Assembly: GCA_036873135.1 (NCBI GenBank)
Contig: JAPTYO010000017.1
Span: forward strand, 13,330,001-13,394,000
Direction: 5' to 3'
DNA: 64,000 bases
From: Clarkia xantiana subsp. parviflora
Taxonomy: Eukaryota; Streptophyta; Magnoliopsida; Myrtales; Onagraceae
Part shown: one piece after another, positions 54,000-64,000 of the stretch
How the letters are laid out: every line of letters begins with the position of its first letter
Position numbering within the stretch: the first letter of the stretch is position 1
The notes under the pieces: model-generated
Seen by the model: the letters and a program-made list of their open reading frames with translations, nothing else
Told to the model about the DNA's origin: nothing
Databases searched by the model: none
Program-made: the position numbers and the translations under genes

Positions 54000-54984
54000 G
54001 ATTTTTCATTCACTCTTTTCAGGTACCATTGGTTAGGTATGCTGTATATAAGTTCTGCCAACCAAATGGAGCAACAAAAAAGAATATGCAGTCATCCAGT
54101 TACACAAAGAAAAAATTGCGCACTCGGGATATCCAACGCTCAGGTGCGATAAATTGCACTTAATTTTTTCATTGAGATTTTAGTATCCCTACTCTTTTTG
54201 CAGGTCAGATGACCACTTCAACCAAGGCCGCAACCGTGTGAAACACGAGCGCTTCGAAGAGTCTCCATGAAAAATTTCACCTAGCATGTGTGGAATTCAT
54301 ACGCGTCCCCGAACCAAGTCGTACATCCGTTTTACGGTGAGGTCTAAACCGGTCTGTGGTAATCAAAGAGCATCTCTCATTCAGATCAAGCACAACCGCT
54401 ATATGGAGAAAAAATTCGGAACATGCAGCATGTCCAATCACATATGGAGCATGCATTAAAGATGTCGGGCACCCAGGTAAGAGAAGTTGTGATCAATTCT
54501 GTCCCCAAAATTTTTTTTGCTTACTCATTTTGCAGCTCGGATAATCATACAAGTCGAGGCCCCTGAAGAGCACATCTCGCGCACGGCCCTTTGCTCCCAG
54601 GTCAACCGCCGAGTTTGTCCTGGATATTTCAGACAATTTTCATACGTGGCCTGCCTGGCCAAACACCATCCAGGTGTGATCCTCAATCAAGTCATACTTT
54701 CGTTATGCGGCAAAATCTAAACTCGTCAGTGCTAACCGTGGGGCATCCCCAGATGAGATTGACCAATAGCCATGGATTTTGAGAAGTCGAGAGAAGAAAT
54801 GATTGTCCATGTCATCCATTGGTTGTAGGGTCCACCCAGGGCATCGACATGACTCAATCAACTGAGTCATTCTCTAGAAGATTTTTGAATTAGAAATTTT
54901 CAATTTGCCACTAGGGGCATGTACATAATTATTGTTGACTATTTTCGTTAAATTTTATTTTTCAAAAAAAAAAACAAAATCATT
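54000..54984 (+). other. Gene-like segment of LARD3 with a conserved short intron
   Basis: TTTTTGCAGGTCAGATGACC at about 54196 opens a stretch with GCCGCAACCGTGTGAAAC, matching LARD2 including the stop. A GT...AG interval 54477-54535 (59 nt; donor ACCCAGGTAAGAG, acceptor TTTTGCAG) follows. No protein family recognised. Confidence 0.5.
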
Positions 54985-55905
54985 TTTCTTTAGGGTCACA
55001 GCCGCCCTTTAATTGGCTACCGAGAAAAATAAAGAGAGTGTTCATGCAATTCATGTGAGAGCATTGAAGAAATAAAAGGGTCACAGTTGTCCCTTAATCA
55101 ACTACAAAGAAAGGGCCACAGCCACCCTTCATATGGACATAAATAAAGAGCGCTCCTGCAACATCCAAAGCGGGAAATAAGTGAAAGGGCCACAGCCACC
55201 TTCCAAACGGCTATAGATAAAAGAGTGACCCCGCGAACCCGGTGAGGACGGGGAAATAAAGAAAGGGCAACAGCCAACCACAAAATGGCTACATATACAG
55301 AGTTTCCCTGTGAATCTTGTGAGGCCGGGAAGTTATTTGAAAGGGCCACAGCCACCCTTAAAATGGATACACAAAAAGAGTGATCCCGTGAACCCGGTGA
55401 GGGCGGGAAAATAAAAGAAAGGGTCACTGTCGTCCCTCTAAACGGCTACAATCAAAAGAGCGCTCCCGCAACATCAAAAGAAGGAAATAAGTGAAAGGGC
55501 CACAACCACCCGCCAAACGGCTACAAATAAAAGAGTGAACCCCCGAACCCTGTGAAGACGGGAGAATAAATAGGGCCACAGCCATCCTTAAAAAATGGCT
55601 ACACAAAATGAGTGATCCCGCGAACCCGGTGAGGGCGGGAAAATAAAGGAAAGGGCCACAACCACCCTCCAAAATGCTACAAATAAAAAGAGCTCCCACG
55701 ACATTGAAAATGGGAAGAAAAGGTCTCAGCCACCCTCTAAAAGACTACAAATTAGAGGTGCTCCACAACTTCGAAGGCGTAAAATAAAAGAACGGGCCAT
55801 AGTCAACCCGAAATTGGCTATTCAAAAAGAAGAGCTTCCGCAACGGAGGATGCGGTAATCAATTGAGAGGTTCATAGCCACCCTTTAATCGGCTACCAAA
55901 TAAAG
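54985..55905 (+). repeat. GGCCACAGCCACCCT array of LARD3
   Basis: About 11 degenerate units of 75-95 bp of the same family as 29880-31000. Confidence 0.85.
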
Positions 55906-56239
55906 AGTGCTTCCGCTAGGTTGAAAACCTGAAAGGGCGGCCTAGTCGAAATCAGAAAATGAGGGGCATGATTGCAAATTCGGAAATTGAAATCATGACA
56001 AAATGATAGAAAATAAAATAATAAAAAAACCGAGGGGCATTATCGGAAATCTCTCAATCGACCGTGGCAAAAGGAGAGAATAAGAGAGAATTCTCAGGAA
56101 AAAAAAAACAAAAACAAAAAATAAAGAAAGATCTCGCTTAGTTGTCGCACCCTGCGCAATTAGGGACAAATATTCATGCGACTCAGAGTCTTCCAAGTCA
56201 ACTTCACGGCAAGCGGGACGGTTGCAGTCTGCTCTCGCA
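55906..56239. other. LARD3 link between arrays
   Basis: GGTTGAAAACC and GAGGGGCATGATTGC phrases shared with LARD1 and LARD2. No gene. Confidence 0.45.
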
Positions 56240-56760
56240 AGTCACCATTCAAAGATGAGTAGGACTGTTACAGTCTGTACCTACAAGTCACAACCGACAA
56301 TCAGGATCTGAAGTTTTCCAGCTTTCTGAGAGTCACAACCCGACGAACAGAGTCTTTGATGTTTAGCCTTCGTGAGTCACAACCGACAATCAGGACCTGA
56401 AGTTTTCCATCTTTCTAAGAGTCACAACCCGACGAACGGACCCTTTGATGTTCAGACTTCGCGAGTCACAACCGACAATCAAGACCTGAAGTTTTCCAGC
56501 TTTCTAAGAGTCATAACCCGAAAAACGGAGCCTTTGATGTTCATCCTTCGCGAGTTACAACCGAAAATCAGGACCTGAAGTTTTCCAGCTTTCTAAGAGT
56601 CACAACCCAACGAACGGAGCCTTTGAAGTTCAGCCTTCGCGAGTCACAACCGGCAATCGGGATCTGTAGTTTTCCAGCTTTCCGAGAGTCACAACCGATA
56701 ATCAGGACCTGAAGTTTTCCGGCTTTCTGAGAGTCACCCCCGACGAACAAAGCCTTAGTA
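56240..56760 (+). repeat. About 89-bp array specific to LARD3
   Basis: About six units alternate two related halves, GAGTCACAACCCGACGAACG and GAGTCACAACCGACAATCAG, each continued to roughly 45 bp. I did not find it in LARD1 or LARD2. Confidence 0.8.
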
Positions 56761-57084
56761 TCCAGCCAATGGAGGCATCGTCAATCAAGGTTTTTCGCTA
56801 CTGCATGCCACTGGGGGCTTTTTGTTACTGCACGCCACTGGAGGCTTTACTTTTACGCACCGCCAACGGAAGCACCGTCAACATGGGCACCGCCGACCGA
56901 GACTTTACTTTTCCGCACCGCCATTGGAGACTCTTATTTTCCGCACTACCGATGGAGGCTCTACATTCCGCACTACCAATAAGATTTTCTTTAGTGATGT
57001 CCGTCAATAAAGCCAAAGGCCACCTTGGAGACTTGAAGACGCGGAAGAAGAAATACTTCCTAGCCAAAATTAGTGTTTACTCAT
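56761..57084 (+). repeat. Short CACTGGAGGCTTT array and conserved PPT-proximal block of LARD3
   Basis: A few 26-28-bp units (CACTGGAGGCTTTACTTTT) with diverged neighbours to about 56985. They are followed by GCCACCTTGGAGAC, shared with LARD2 (reverse, about 42020-42035). Confidence 0.7.
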
Positions 57085-57131
57085 CTTTGGACAAACCCCC
57101 TCAAATGCATTCTACGGGAGTCCGTCCAAAG
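57085..57131 (+). other. PPT-adjacent stem-loop of LARD3
   Basis: CTTTGGAC (57085-57092) and GTCCAAAG (57124-57131), followed by the purine tract AAAGAGGGGCAAGC and the LTR at 57142. Confidence 0.65.
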
Positions 57132-57141
57132 AGGGGCAAGC

Positions 57142-57688
57142 TGTAAACACCTAATTTTGGTACGCGCGACACGTATATAACACATTCAAAAATGTTATGT
57201 GTAATGCGTTTAAAAAACGAAGTATTTAAATATGGAAGGTCACGGGGTTGCTAAAATAGGCTTAGTTTAAATTAGGATAGTTATATGTATTTATTGCAGA
57301 GTATATTTTCTGAATATTTGCATTTAATGTTCAGAATATTTAGCATTTATTAAGAGAATAAATCAGTGTAATTTACTGCTTAATTAGTTCTAGCCTAGAT
57401 TAGTATAAATAGGGTTCCTAGCTATATGTAAAAGATACACGAAAAAAAACACAACAGCAATAATAATATTATACCAGTTCTTGAAAACCGCACTTTTTAT
57501 CTTCTAGTGATTTTTTTTTCATTTACTCCCGCAACCGTCCTCCCACTACCAGCAGCCGCGCGCCACCGACCTCCGTCAGCCCATAGCCATGCCGACCGGT
57601 CATCCCGTCCCGGAGCTTCCTACGCCGACCACCACCCGCAGCTGCCGGCAATCGCCTCTCCACCATCACCTCCCCAGTCGTCGGCGAA

Positions 57689-57730
<42 letters not shown>

Positions 57731-58644
57731 GATCTCTTCCAGCACGCTGGCCACGGTCCGCTCCGTTACGACGCCCTCTCCCTCCGCTGCGAAGCCAGCC
57801 CAACTCCAAGCTCCGGCCCGTCCATTCCTTCCAGACGCTGCCGCTGCTCCGCCCGCAGCTCGTCGGAGTCAGACCACCACCAGCGCTCGTATCCCGCATC
57901 CCGCGAACCCGGTCACTGTTGTCGCTCCATACGTTTCAGTCACTTTGGCCAGGTCTGACCACCGACGTCTGAGTCCCGGTGTCGTCCCTGCAGTGGCCAC
58001 CGTCCCCTCCGCTCATTCAGTTGCAGGTATTCCTTTTTTATTTTGCTATTTATTTATCATATTTTATTATTATTCTGATGTCATATCATATTATTATTAT
58101 TATGTTAGGTTTAATTATATTAGCTTTAATTTGATTAGATAGTTTAATTGTCATTAGTTTAATTTTGATTGAGAAGAATATCTAATTGCTCTAATTATGT
58201 ATGTATATTTATTGAATTATATTAGATTTTATATGGATTTAAGTATGCTTGATAATTTCGGTGTTTAGGAGTTATGTATCTTAATTAGTTTTTTTCTTAG
58301 ACTTAGGTTTATAGTTGACAACGTTTTCGCGTATGATGAAAATTTGATTAAATCTTGACATCGTTAAATTAATTGGATGTAACATGTATTTAAAGAATAA
58401 AATTGGCAAATTATGTGAATTGAGTACCGAAAGGGCGTAGTTAAAAATTAATATTTTTAATTCGTAATAAAACCCCTGAACTCGAATTTCTGATCGTAGA
58501 CCGATTTTATATATAGATGTTTAATTCGTTATTCGTTTAGGTAATTTAGGATTCTAGTTAGCCTTATAATTAACTAGTGGCGACTTTTTCAAAATTCGCG
58601 TTTTCAAAACAAAATCCGCCTTATGTCAGCTTTTAGGTCTGACA
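57142..58644 (+). repeat. 3' LTR of LARD3
   Basis: 1,503 bp, TGTAAACACC to GTCTGACA. TATAAATA at 57404-57411, a GC-rich leader at 57520-58030 with a (CT)n run at 57692-57727, then an AT-rich part. The leader gives a proline/serine-rich frame of 211 codons (57507-58142), which I do not regard as a gene. Confidence 0.88.
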
Positions 58645-59990
58645 GTAGGAACCCAAATACCAATTGGAGGATGCCTACAAGGGATGACAATGTCCCCATC
58701 ACGGGGCTAACCTCCAGTAGCTTGGAGGCGCTGATAGAGAAAAAGCTGAAACAATCAAGGGTTAGGGCAATGCACGTCCTGTCCGAGAGTGCGACACATC
58801 CTTTCACGCAAGATCTCTTACACAATCAGGTTCCAGGAATCCTGAAAAAATATAAGGATTGAGAAGTACTCCGGCAAAGAAGACCCTATTAAGCACATGC
58901 AGCAGCACGAGGCTTCCCTGCTAGGGAGAACAATCAACCCGAATCATGTGGCTATCAAATTCCTGCAAACCCTGACAGGTTCTGCTGTACATTGGTTCTT
59001 CTACCTCCCAAAAGAAAGTGTGAACTCATGGCCATACTTAAAGGCCAAGTTCATCCAACGATACATGGGAGAACGCACGTTGCCGAAAGGGTCAAATGCA
59101 CTGGATGATGTGCAACAACAACATGACGAATATTTGGCTGATTACAACATTCGTTTCAATTAGAACATTGCGGACATACATAAAAATCTGTCTGAGGGTG
59201 AAATAATCAGGGCATTCATTCGGAACTTAGGCCGCCTAGGCTTCGCGCTAGCTGGGAAAATGTCGAAACGCCCGGCAGAGACTTTTGAAGAGTTAGCCTC
59301 ACGGATAAAGGAGTTTATGGACCTCAAAAGGTTCAGGAACAAAGCTAAGGCAAAGATGAACGCCTTGCGCAACAAGGACAACAAAAACAAGGTTGGACAG
59401 CAAAAACAATTCCAGGGGAACCAACAGAACATGCAATGGCAGCCACAACCGAAACGTCTGAAACAGGTAGATTTTCAATGACCAAGGAAGGTAAGTGTTG
59501 CAAACCGTATTACGTTGAACGCACCGTTGACAGTAATCCTAAAGGAGATGAACGAAACCAATCTCTGAGAGAACCCAACAGCTGGCAAAAAGGCCCCTTG
59601 GGAAAAAACAGAAAAGTGGTGTGAAAACAACGAGGTGTATGGTCATGACACCAATAGCTGATTTAGCCTGAAAATGCGAATCAACAATGTGATTCAGAGA
59701 GGGGAGTTGAAGCACTTTTTTGACCAAGGTGACAACAACCCGAAAAGGATCCAAGGAGAATCCTCAACTAAAAACAAAGGAAAGGAAAAGGTGCATGATA
59801 ACCCACCTCCTCCCAAGTGAGGTGTGTTCAACGTTATTCATGGAGGACAAGCTGCCGGGGGGCAAGGTTTGCATGCAATGAACGTTTATGCTACGCAGGC
59901 AGAAACGTATCCTAACTATGGCAAGAGGCCAAAGGGAGAACAAGAAAACCTTGTCATTGTTGGAATATGATTCGAGGCAACCATTAGATA
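58645..59990 (+). pseudogene. gag: Element F: decayed gag and protease start of another Tat element
   Basis: A gag-like region interrupted on its left by LARD3. It has ITGLTSSSLEALIEKKL, IKHMQQHEASLLGR, AVHWFFYLP, YLKAKFIQRYMGER, IADIHKNLSEGEIIRAFIRN and FEELASRIKEFMDLKRFR. A degenerate zinc-knuckle area and FNVIHGGQAAGGQ follow, which is the start of the protease linker. There are at least two frameshifts and several stops (58862, 59163, 59481). No protease active site or RT follows, so F is truncated on the right as well. Confidence 0.75.
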
Positions 59991-60559
59991 GACAGTATGA
60001 TTATCATTGTTAAGGGTACGATTAAGGGAAAGTCGAAGACATCCGAGTCGAGATCCCAGGAAGATATGTCGACGATAATTCCTGTTCGGAATACAAAAAC
60101 AAGGATAAATGGTCGAAGACAATATAAAAAGAGGTCAACTCTCAAGACAACCATCAAAGTAGGGCGACAAGGCCACTCAAAACTCTCCCTCTTAAGGTAT
60201 GAGTCGAGACGAAAGCGAAGTACTATTAAAGAAACCTTTCCTCTTAAGGAAATGACAGGTGGCAACCTACTTCCGCCACCATGGATAATACGCTCCTCTT
60301 AAGGAAAGTAACAGAGGGTGACCTACTTGTCACCTGCTCGCAGTCTTTAGGTTTGAAGAAACCCTTCTCATAAGGTTAAACTTAGGTGGCAACGTCCTTG
60401 TCACCTAGTTGGATAAACCTTCGACAGTAAGGAATGCTGAGGTGGTGACCTGCTTGTCACCTAGTGACCCTTCACCGTCTCCTTCAACCAATCAAAGAAA
60501 GGCGGCTACCGCCACTAAGCAGCCAATCAAAACATAGCAGCCGCCACTTAAAGTCTGTA
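59991..60559. repeat. Link with degenerate 55-60-bp repeats
   Basis: Between about 60180 and 60465, units with CTCTTAAGGAAA, GGTGACCTACTTGTCACCT and similar recur about four times. Then come two CCAATCA boxes (60487 and 60520 areas) and TATAAACC at about 60557, a possible promoter or LTR remnant. No LTR ends could be assigned. Confidence 0.45.
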
Positions 60560-61491
60560 TAAACCTCCCCTTATCAACTGAAACCTTGGAAAATTACTTT
60601 AGACGATTCCAGGGAGCCTATAGCGGAGGCGAACTCTCAGAAGGAGAAGCTATTCGCGCATTCTTCAAATGGACCCCAATCCCAATCCTTAGCCATCACT
60701 CAGTACACTGAGCCAGTAGGAATGTGGAAAGAACTGATCCAAAGAGAAACTCTCCATGTGAGAGTAGAATAAGCCCGGGTAAATCACCAATCCAGCAGGA
60801 ACCTCTACGGAGTCAAGGCAAGAACTCATCTACGCGAGGAGCTTCGTCGAGGGAATTTCAGCGAACTCAACAAAGATTAGAAAGACTTCATTTATTCGAA
60901 GTAAGTTATCGCCCCGCCTCTTATTGCGAATATCATCGAGAGGAGGGGCATGACACCGAAGACTGCCTCCTCGCCAGGTCAGAGTTGGAGTTTATGCAAT
61001 AAGTGATCCAACGTCACCATCACCATCGTTCCCATGAACGAAGAAGATGGAGGACACCCCCAGACAACTGCATCAATGTCCTGTCGGGAGGATTTGTAGC
61101 TGGGGGAGAATCGAGCATGGCTCGAGACTCCTATGCGGCTCAAGACACTTCCTCGCCAGGTACTCACAAGAGACTAAAGGCGCTGGAGCCTATAGCAGTC
61201 ACCTTCTCCACGGAAGACCTTTCTAGATCGACACGGCTCCACGAAGACGCCCTCGTGATAACAACTCGAATAAATAATTACGAGGTAAAAAGAATACTCG
61301 TCGACGGAGGAAGCTCGGCCGACGTGATCACTCTCAAAGTTCTCATCGCAATGGGATACCAGAAGGAAGATCTTCAAGATATGACCTCCCCGACCTCCCC
61401 GCTGGTGGGATTTGCGGGAAGAACGACTTACCCTTTGGGGGCAATCAGACGCCCTATAATCTTGGGCCAAGGATGGAATCTCTACATTTGA
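60560..61491 (+). pseudogene. gag: Element G: gag end, zinc knuckle and protease
   Basis: After a short gag part (TLENYFRRFQGAYSGGELSE, SEGEAIRAFF) with a stop at about 60709, a frame with YCEYHREEGHDTEDC (zinc knuckle) ends at TAA (61002). It then continues directly in the same frame with INVLSGGFVAGGE, LHEDALVITTRINNYEV and the protease core ILVDGGSSADVIT, and ends at 61491 with a stop after GQGWN. Clearly diverged from A, B and E. Confidence 0.82.
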
Positions 61492-61618
61492 ATGTATGCT
61501 TCGTAGTTGTCGACCAAATAAGAGCCTACAACGCTATATTGGGAAGGCGGCCCTGAATTCCAATTACATCGTCCCCTCCACTGCCCATCAAGTCATGAGA
61601 TTCCCCACCCATCACTGA

Positions 61619-62450
61619 ATGGGAGAGGTGTGGGGCGACCAGAAGGCATCTCGACAATGTTACGTCAATCTCCTCCGGAGACGTAATCAAAGGGAAGCCT
61701 TATCCATTGTGACAGATGAAGATCCTCGGGAAGAAGGCGGACGACCAGCCCCAATGGAGGAGTTAGTAGAAGTCGCCCTGGAGGGAGACGATAAAAAGGT
61801 TAAGATTGGAGCTGCTCTACAACCAGAATTAGCAAAGAGAATAACATCCTTCATTAGGGAGTATAAGGAGATGTTTGCTTGGGAACCCAGCGACATGCCA
61901 AGAATAAGTTCTGATATTATCTCCCACGAGCTAAGAATAGATCCAGCTGTGAAACCTATAGCTCAAAAAAGAAGTTCTATGGGAGCAGAGAAGAAGGCGG
62001 CGATAAGCCAAGAAGTGGGGAAGTTGGTCGAGGCCAGTTTTGCCAAAGAAATACGATTCCAAACTTGGGTCGCCAACCCGGTCTTGGTGAGAAAATCCAC
62101 AAAAAGATGGAGGATGTGCGTAGATTTTTTAGATCTCAACAAAGCATGTCCTAAGGATTCCTACCCCTTACTAAGGATCGACCAACTTGTCGACGCCAAT
62201 TCCGGACATGAGCTTCTAAGCTTCATGGATGCATACTCAGGATACAACAAGATACAAATGCATCCCAACGATGAAGCCCATACCGCCTTTTATGCCGATA
62301 GCAATATCTAACACTATAAAGTCATGCCTTTTGGTTTGATTAACGCTGGAGCCACTTATCAACCGATGGTCAACAAGCTCTTAAATCCATGATAGGAAGA
62401 AACATGGAGGCCTATGTCGACGTTAATGGCAGGACGATTTGTAATTTAAG
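61619..62450 (+). pseudogene. pol: Element G RT, first half, then truncated
   Basis: Linker GDQKASRQCYVN, FAWEPSDMPRI, then RT motifs WRMCVDFLDLNKACPKD, QLVDANSGHELLSFMDAYSGYN and AHTAFYADSN, with a TAA at about 62311. PFGLINAGATYQ follows. At MEAYVD (about 62405-62425) the sequence leaves RT: the second Asp of the active site and everything after it are missing. Confidence 0.85.
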
Positions 62451-63580
62451 ATGGATACCTCTACAAAAGAAGATACTCCACCCCTTATCTTCAATGTGTA
62501 GCCGCCCCTCAAACTGAAAAGATAATGGAAGATCTGCATAAAGGCGACGCTGGATCCCACAAGGGAGCTAAACTCTGGTATTAAAAGCTTTGCGACAGGG
62601 ATTCTGCTGGCCAACTATGCATAAAGAGGCGATAACACTTGTACAAGCCTGCCCTGCCTGCCAAGTTTACGCTCCCGGGATCATGAGGCCACCATCAGAG
62701 CTAACGCCAACGATGAGCGCTTGGCCTTTCGCACAATGGGGGAATCAATCTCATCGGGCCCTTGCCTAAATCCACAGGTCAACGGACGCACATTGTGGTC
62801 GCCATCGACTATTTCTCCAAGTGGATAGAAGCAAAAGCCCTGGCATCGACAACTACTTAACAGATGATCAAGTTCATACGAGAACAAATCATATGTCGAT
62901 ATGGGGTGCCAAAAATCCTCATCAGCGATAATGGTCCCAGTTCGCCAATTACGAGCTTGCCGACTTCTGTGAGGAAATGCTTATAAATCATCGTTTTGGC
63001 TCTGTCCATCATGCACAGACAAATGGACAAGACGAGGCAGCCAACAAAAAGATGCTTAACTACCTAAATAAGAGGGTGGCCTCTCTAAAGGGAAGTTGGG
63101 TAGAAGAGTTGGACCAAGTACTTTGGGCACTCGGATCCACACCCAAAAGAGCCACCGGCGAAACTCCTTTCAGCATGGTCTATGGATCGGAAGCCGTCTC
63201 ACCAATTAAGGTAGCTAATATCTCCCAAAGATTCGCCACATATCAAATCGATCAGAATGACGAACAAAGGAAGATCGACTTGAATCTCGTCGATGAAAGA
63301 AGGTGGGCATCTGAGGAAACTCAAGGAAGAATGAAGCTCGCCACTGCAAGGTATTTTAATCGGAAAATGGGGCGACGCCAATTCATCCTAGATGAGAAGG
63401 TTTTATGAAGGAATGAGTTTTTAACAGGTGATCAAAGAGGAAAGATGGTGCCAAAATGGGAAGGTCCTTATGTCATCATCGACATACCATGTCCCAACGC
63501 CTACAAATTAGAAGATCCGCAGGGGCAACGGCTCAACAGGATTTTTAATGCAGAGCACCTGAAGAAATTCTACGTCTAGA
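62426..63580 (+). pseudogene. pol: Element G integrase (several stops and frameshifts)
   Basis: It resumes within the integrase N-terminal region (RWIPLQKKILHPL-like remnants), then WPTMHKEAITLVQACPACQ, the zinc-motif end. The catalytic core is scattered over frames (SAWPFAQWG; IDYFSKWIEAKAL is recognisable in pieces). From 62977 it is open: INHRFGSVHHAQTNGQDEAAN (Glu present), TPKRATGETPF, ARMRLATAR-like GRMKLATARYFNR and FILDEKVL with a stop at 63408. Then comes WEGPYVII and a final NAEHLKKFYV near 63580. Confidence 0.82.
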
Positions 63581-64000
63581 ATCCTTTCATGTATTTCTAC
63601 TACAATAAATAAAGATATGATTTCTTTCTTCTTGATGTGTCAAACAGGACTCCTCGACTCCATATAGTCGACGACTATCCAAGAGACCGGTCATAATACT
63701 GACTCCACGACTTCCGAAAGTCGCCATCTTCAAAGGAGATCAGTCATAATACTGACTCCTCGACTCCATATAGTCGGCGACGATCCAGGAGATCAGTCAT
63801 AATACTGACTCCACGACTTCCGAAAGTCGCCATCTACAAAGGAGATCAGTCATAATACTGACTCCTCGACTCCGTATAGTCGGCGACGATCTAGGAGATC
63901 AGTCATAATACTGACGACCTCCGAAAGTCGCCATCTACAAAGGAGATCAGTCATAATACTGACTCCACGAATTTCGAAAGTCGCCATCTACAAATGAGAC
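63581..64000 (+). repeat. 106-bp dimeric tandem array after integrase of element G
   Basis: From about 63640 two related 53-bp halves alternate. One has CCACGACTTCCGAAAGTCGCC, here split as CCACGACTTCCG and AAAGTCGCC. The other has CCTCGACTCCATATAGTCGG. Each is followed by GAGATCAGTCATAATACTGA. Copies are very similar, and the array runs off the window. Confidence 0.88.

Larger units (their letters stand above)
52550..58644 (+). mobile_element. LARD3: non-coding Tat/Ogre-type element, 5' LTR missing
   Basis: The start (CCCCTAACATGTCGTG) matches LARD1 at 17303, inside the leader/array region, so D interrupts it there and its 5' LTR and PBS are lost. The interior repeats the LARD order. The 3' LTR is 57142-58644. 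Its LTR differs from LARD1 and LARD2 beyond the first bases, so it is a distinct subfamily. Confidence 0.88.

Noticed and set aside
57507..58142. 211-codon Pro/Ser-rich frame in the LARD3 LTR
   Set aside because: Starts just after the LTR TATA box in a CT-repeat leader; no homologous protein in the sister LTRs.
1..64000. Host protein-coding, tRNA or rRNA genes
   Set aside because: None found: all recognisable coding segments are gag-pol or the antisense gene, and no tRNA- or rRNA-like sequence stands out beyond the PBS complements.

Overview
The window is plant intergenic DNA made almost entirely of nested LTR retrotransposons of the Ty3/gypsy Tat group. I see no host gene, no rRNA or tRNA gene and nothing prokaryotic. 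Support comes from long LTRs with TG...CA ends and 5-bp target-site duplications (TSDs), primer-binding sites (PBS), polypurine tracts (PPT), and gag / protease (PR) / reverse transcriptase (RT) / RNase H / integrase (IN) proteins. A second RNase H follows the first, a Tat hallmark. AT-rich non-coding blocks with many tandem arrays fit a large repeat-rich plant genome. The species cannot be named.

Layout. 1-3956: 3' end of an old element H (+), with its LTR at 3272-3956. 4406-31572: the 5' part of a long non-coding element, LARD1 (+). Two coding elements on the minus strand interrupt it. Element A (5614-16489, TSD GAATA) sits inside its LTR, and element B (18510-28616, TSD CATGT) inside its body. 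At 31573 a third relative, C (minus), cuts LARD1. C is split by a different Tat element, E (about 32641-39239, minus). C's remains resume at 39240 and end near 40190 at an inverted junction with element D (plus strand). D is split by a complete non-coding element, LARD2 (40441-50376, minus, TSD TCAGC), whose right LTR holds a 618-bp hAT-type MITE (49294-49911, TSD GCAGCTAC). D ends with its 3' LTR at 52549, inside another non-coding element, LARD3 (52550-58644, plus). LARD3 sits in a decayed gag (F, 58645-about 59990). A decayed gag-pol (G, about 60560-63580) and a tandem array reach the window end.

How the parts relate. A, B, C and D share one plan: gag-pol on one strand and, between pol and the 3' LTR, a convergent spliced gene on the other strand. 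That antisense gene has its own TATA box, a seven-nucleotide coding exon 1, a large conserved exon 2, a linker exon 3 and a coiled-coil exon 4. A short CTTAAGGCGACTT tandem array lies between the converging genes. The three LARDs encode no recognisable gag-pol. They share an Arg-tRNA-type PBS, a conserved leader, arrays carrying CAGGTAAGT motifs, a gene-like segment with a conserved short intron, a GCCACAGCCACCC array, a 26-28-bp array, and a stem-loop beside the PPT. Every coding copy is broken. Hand counts of LTR differences (about 3.9% in A, 3.0% plus three indels in B) suggest insertions of order 1-1.5 million years ago if the commonly used grass LTR rate applies, which is an inference.
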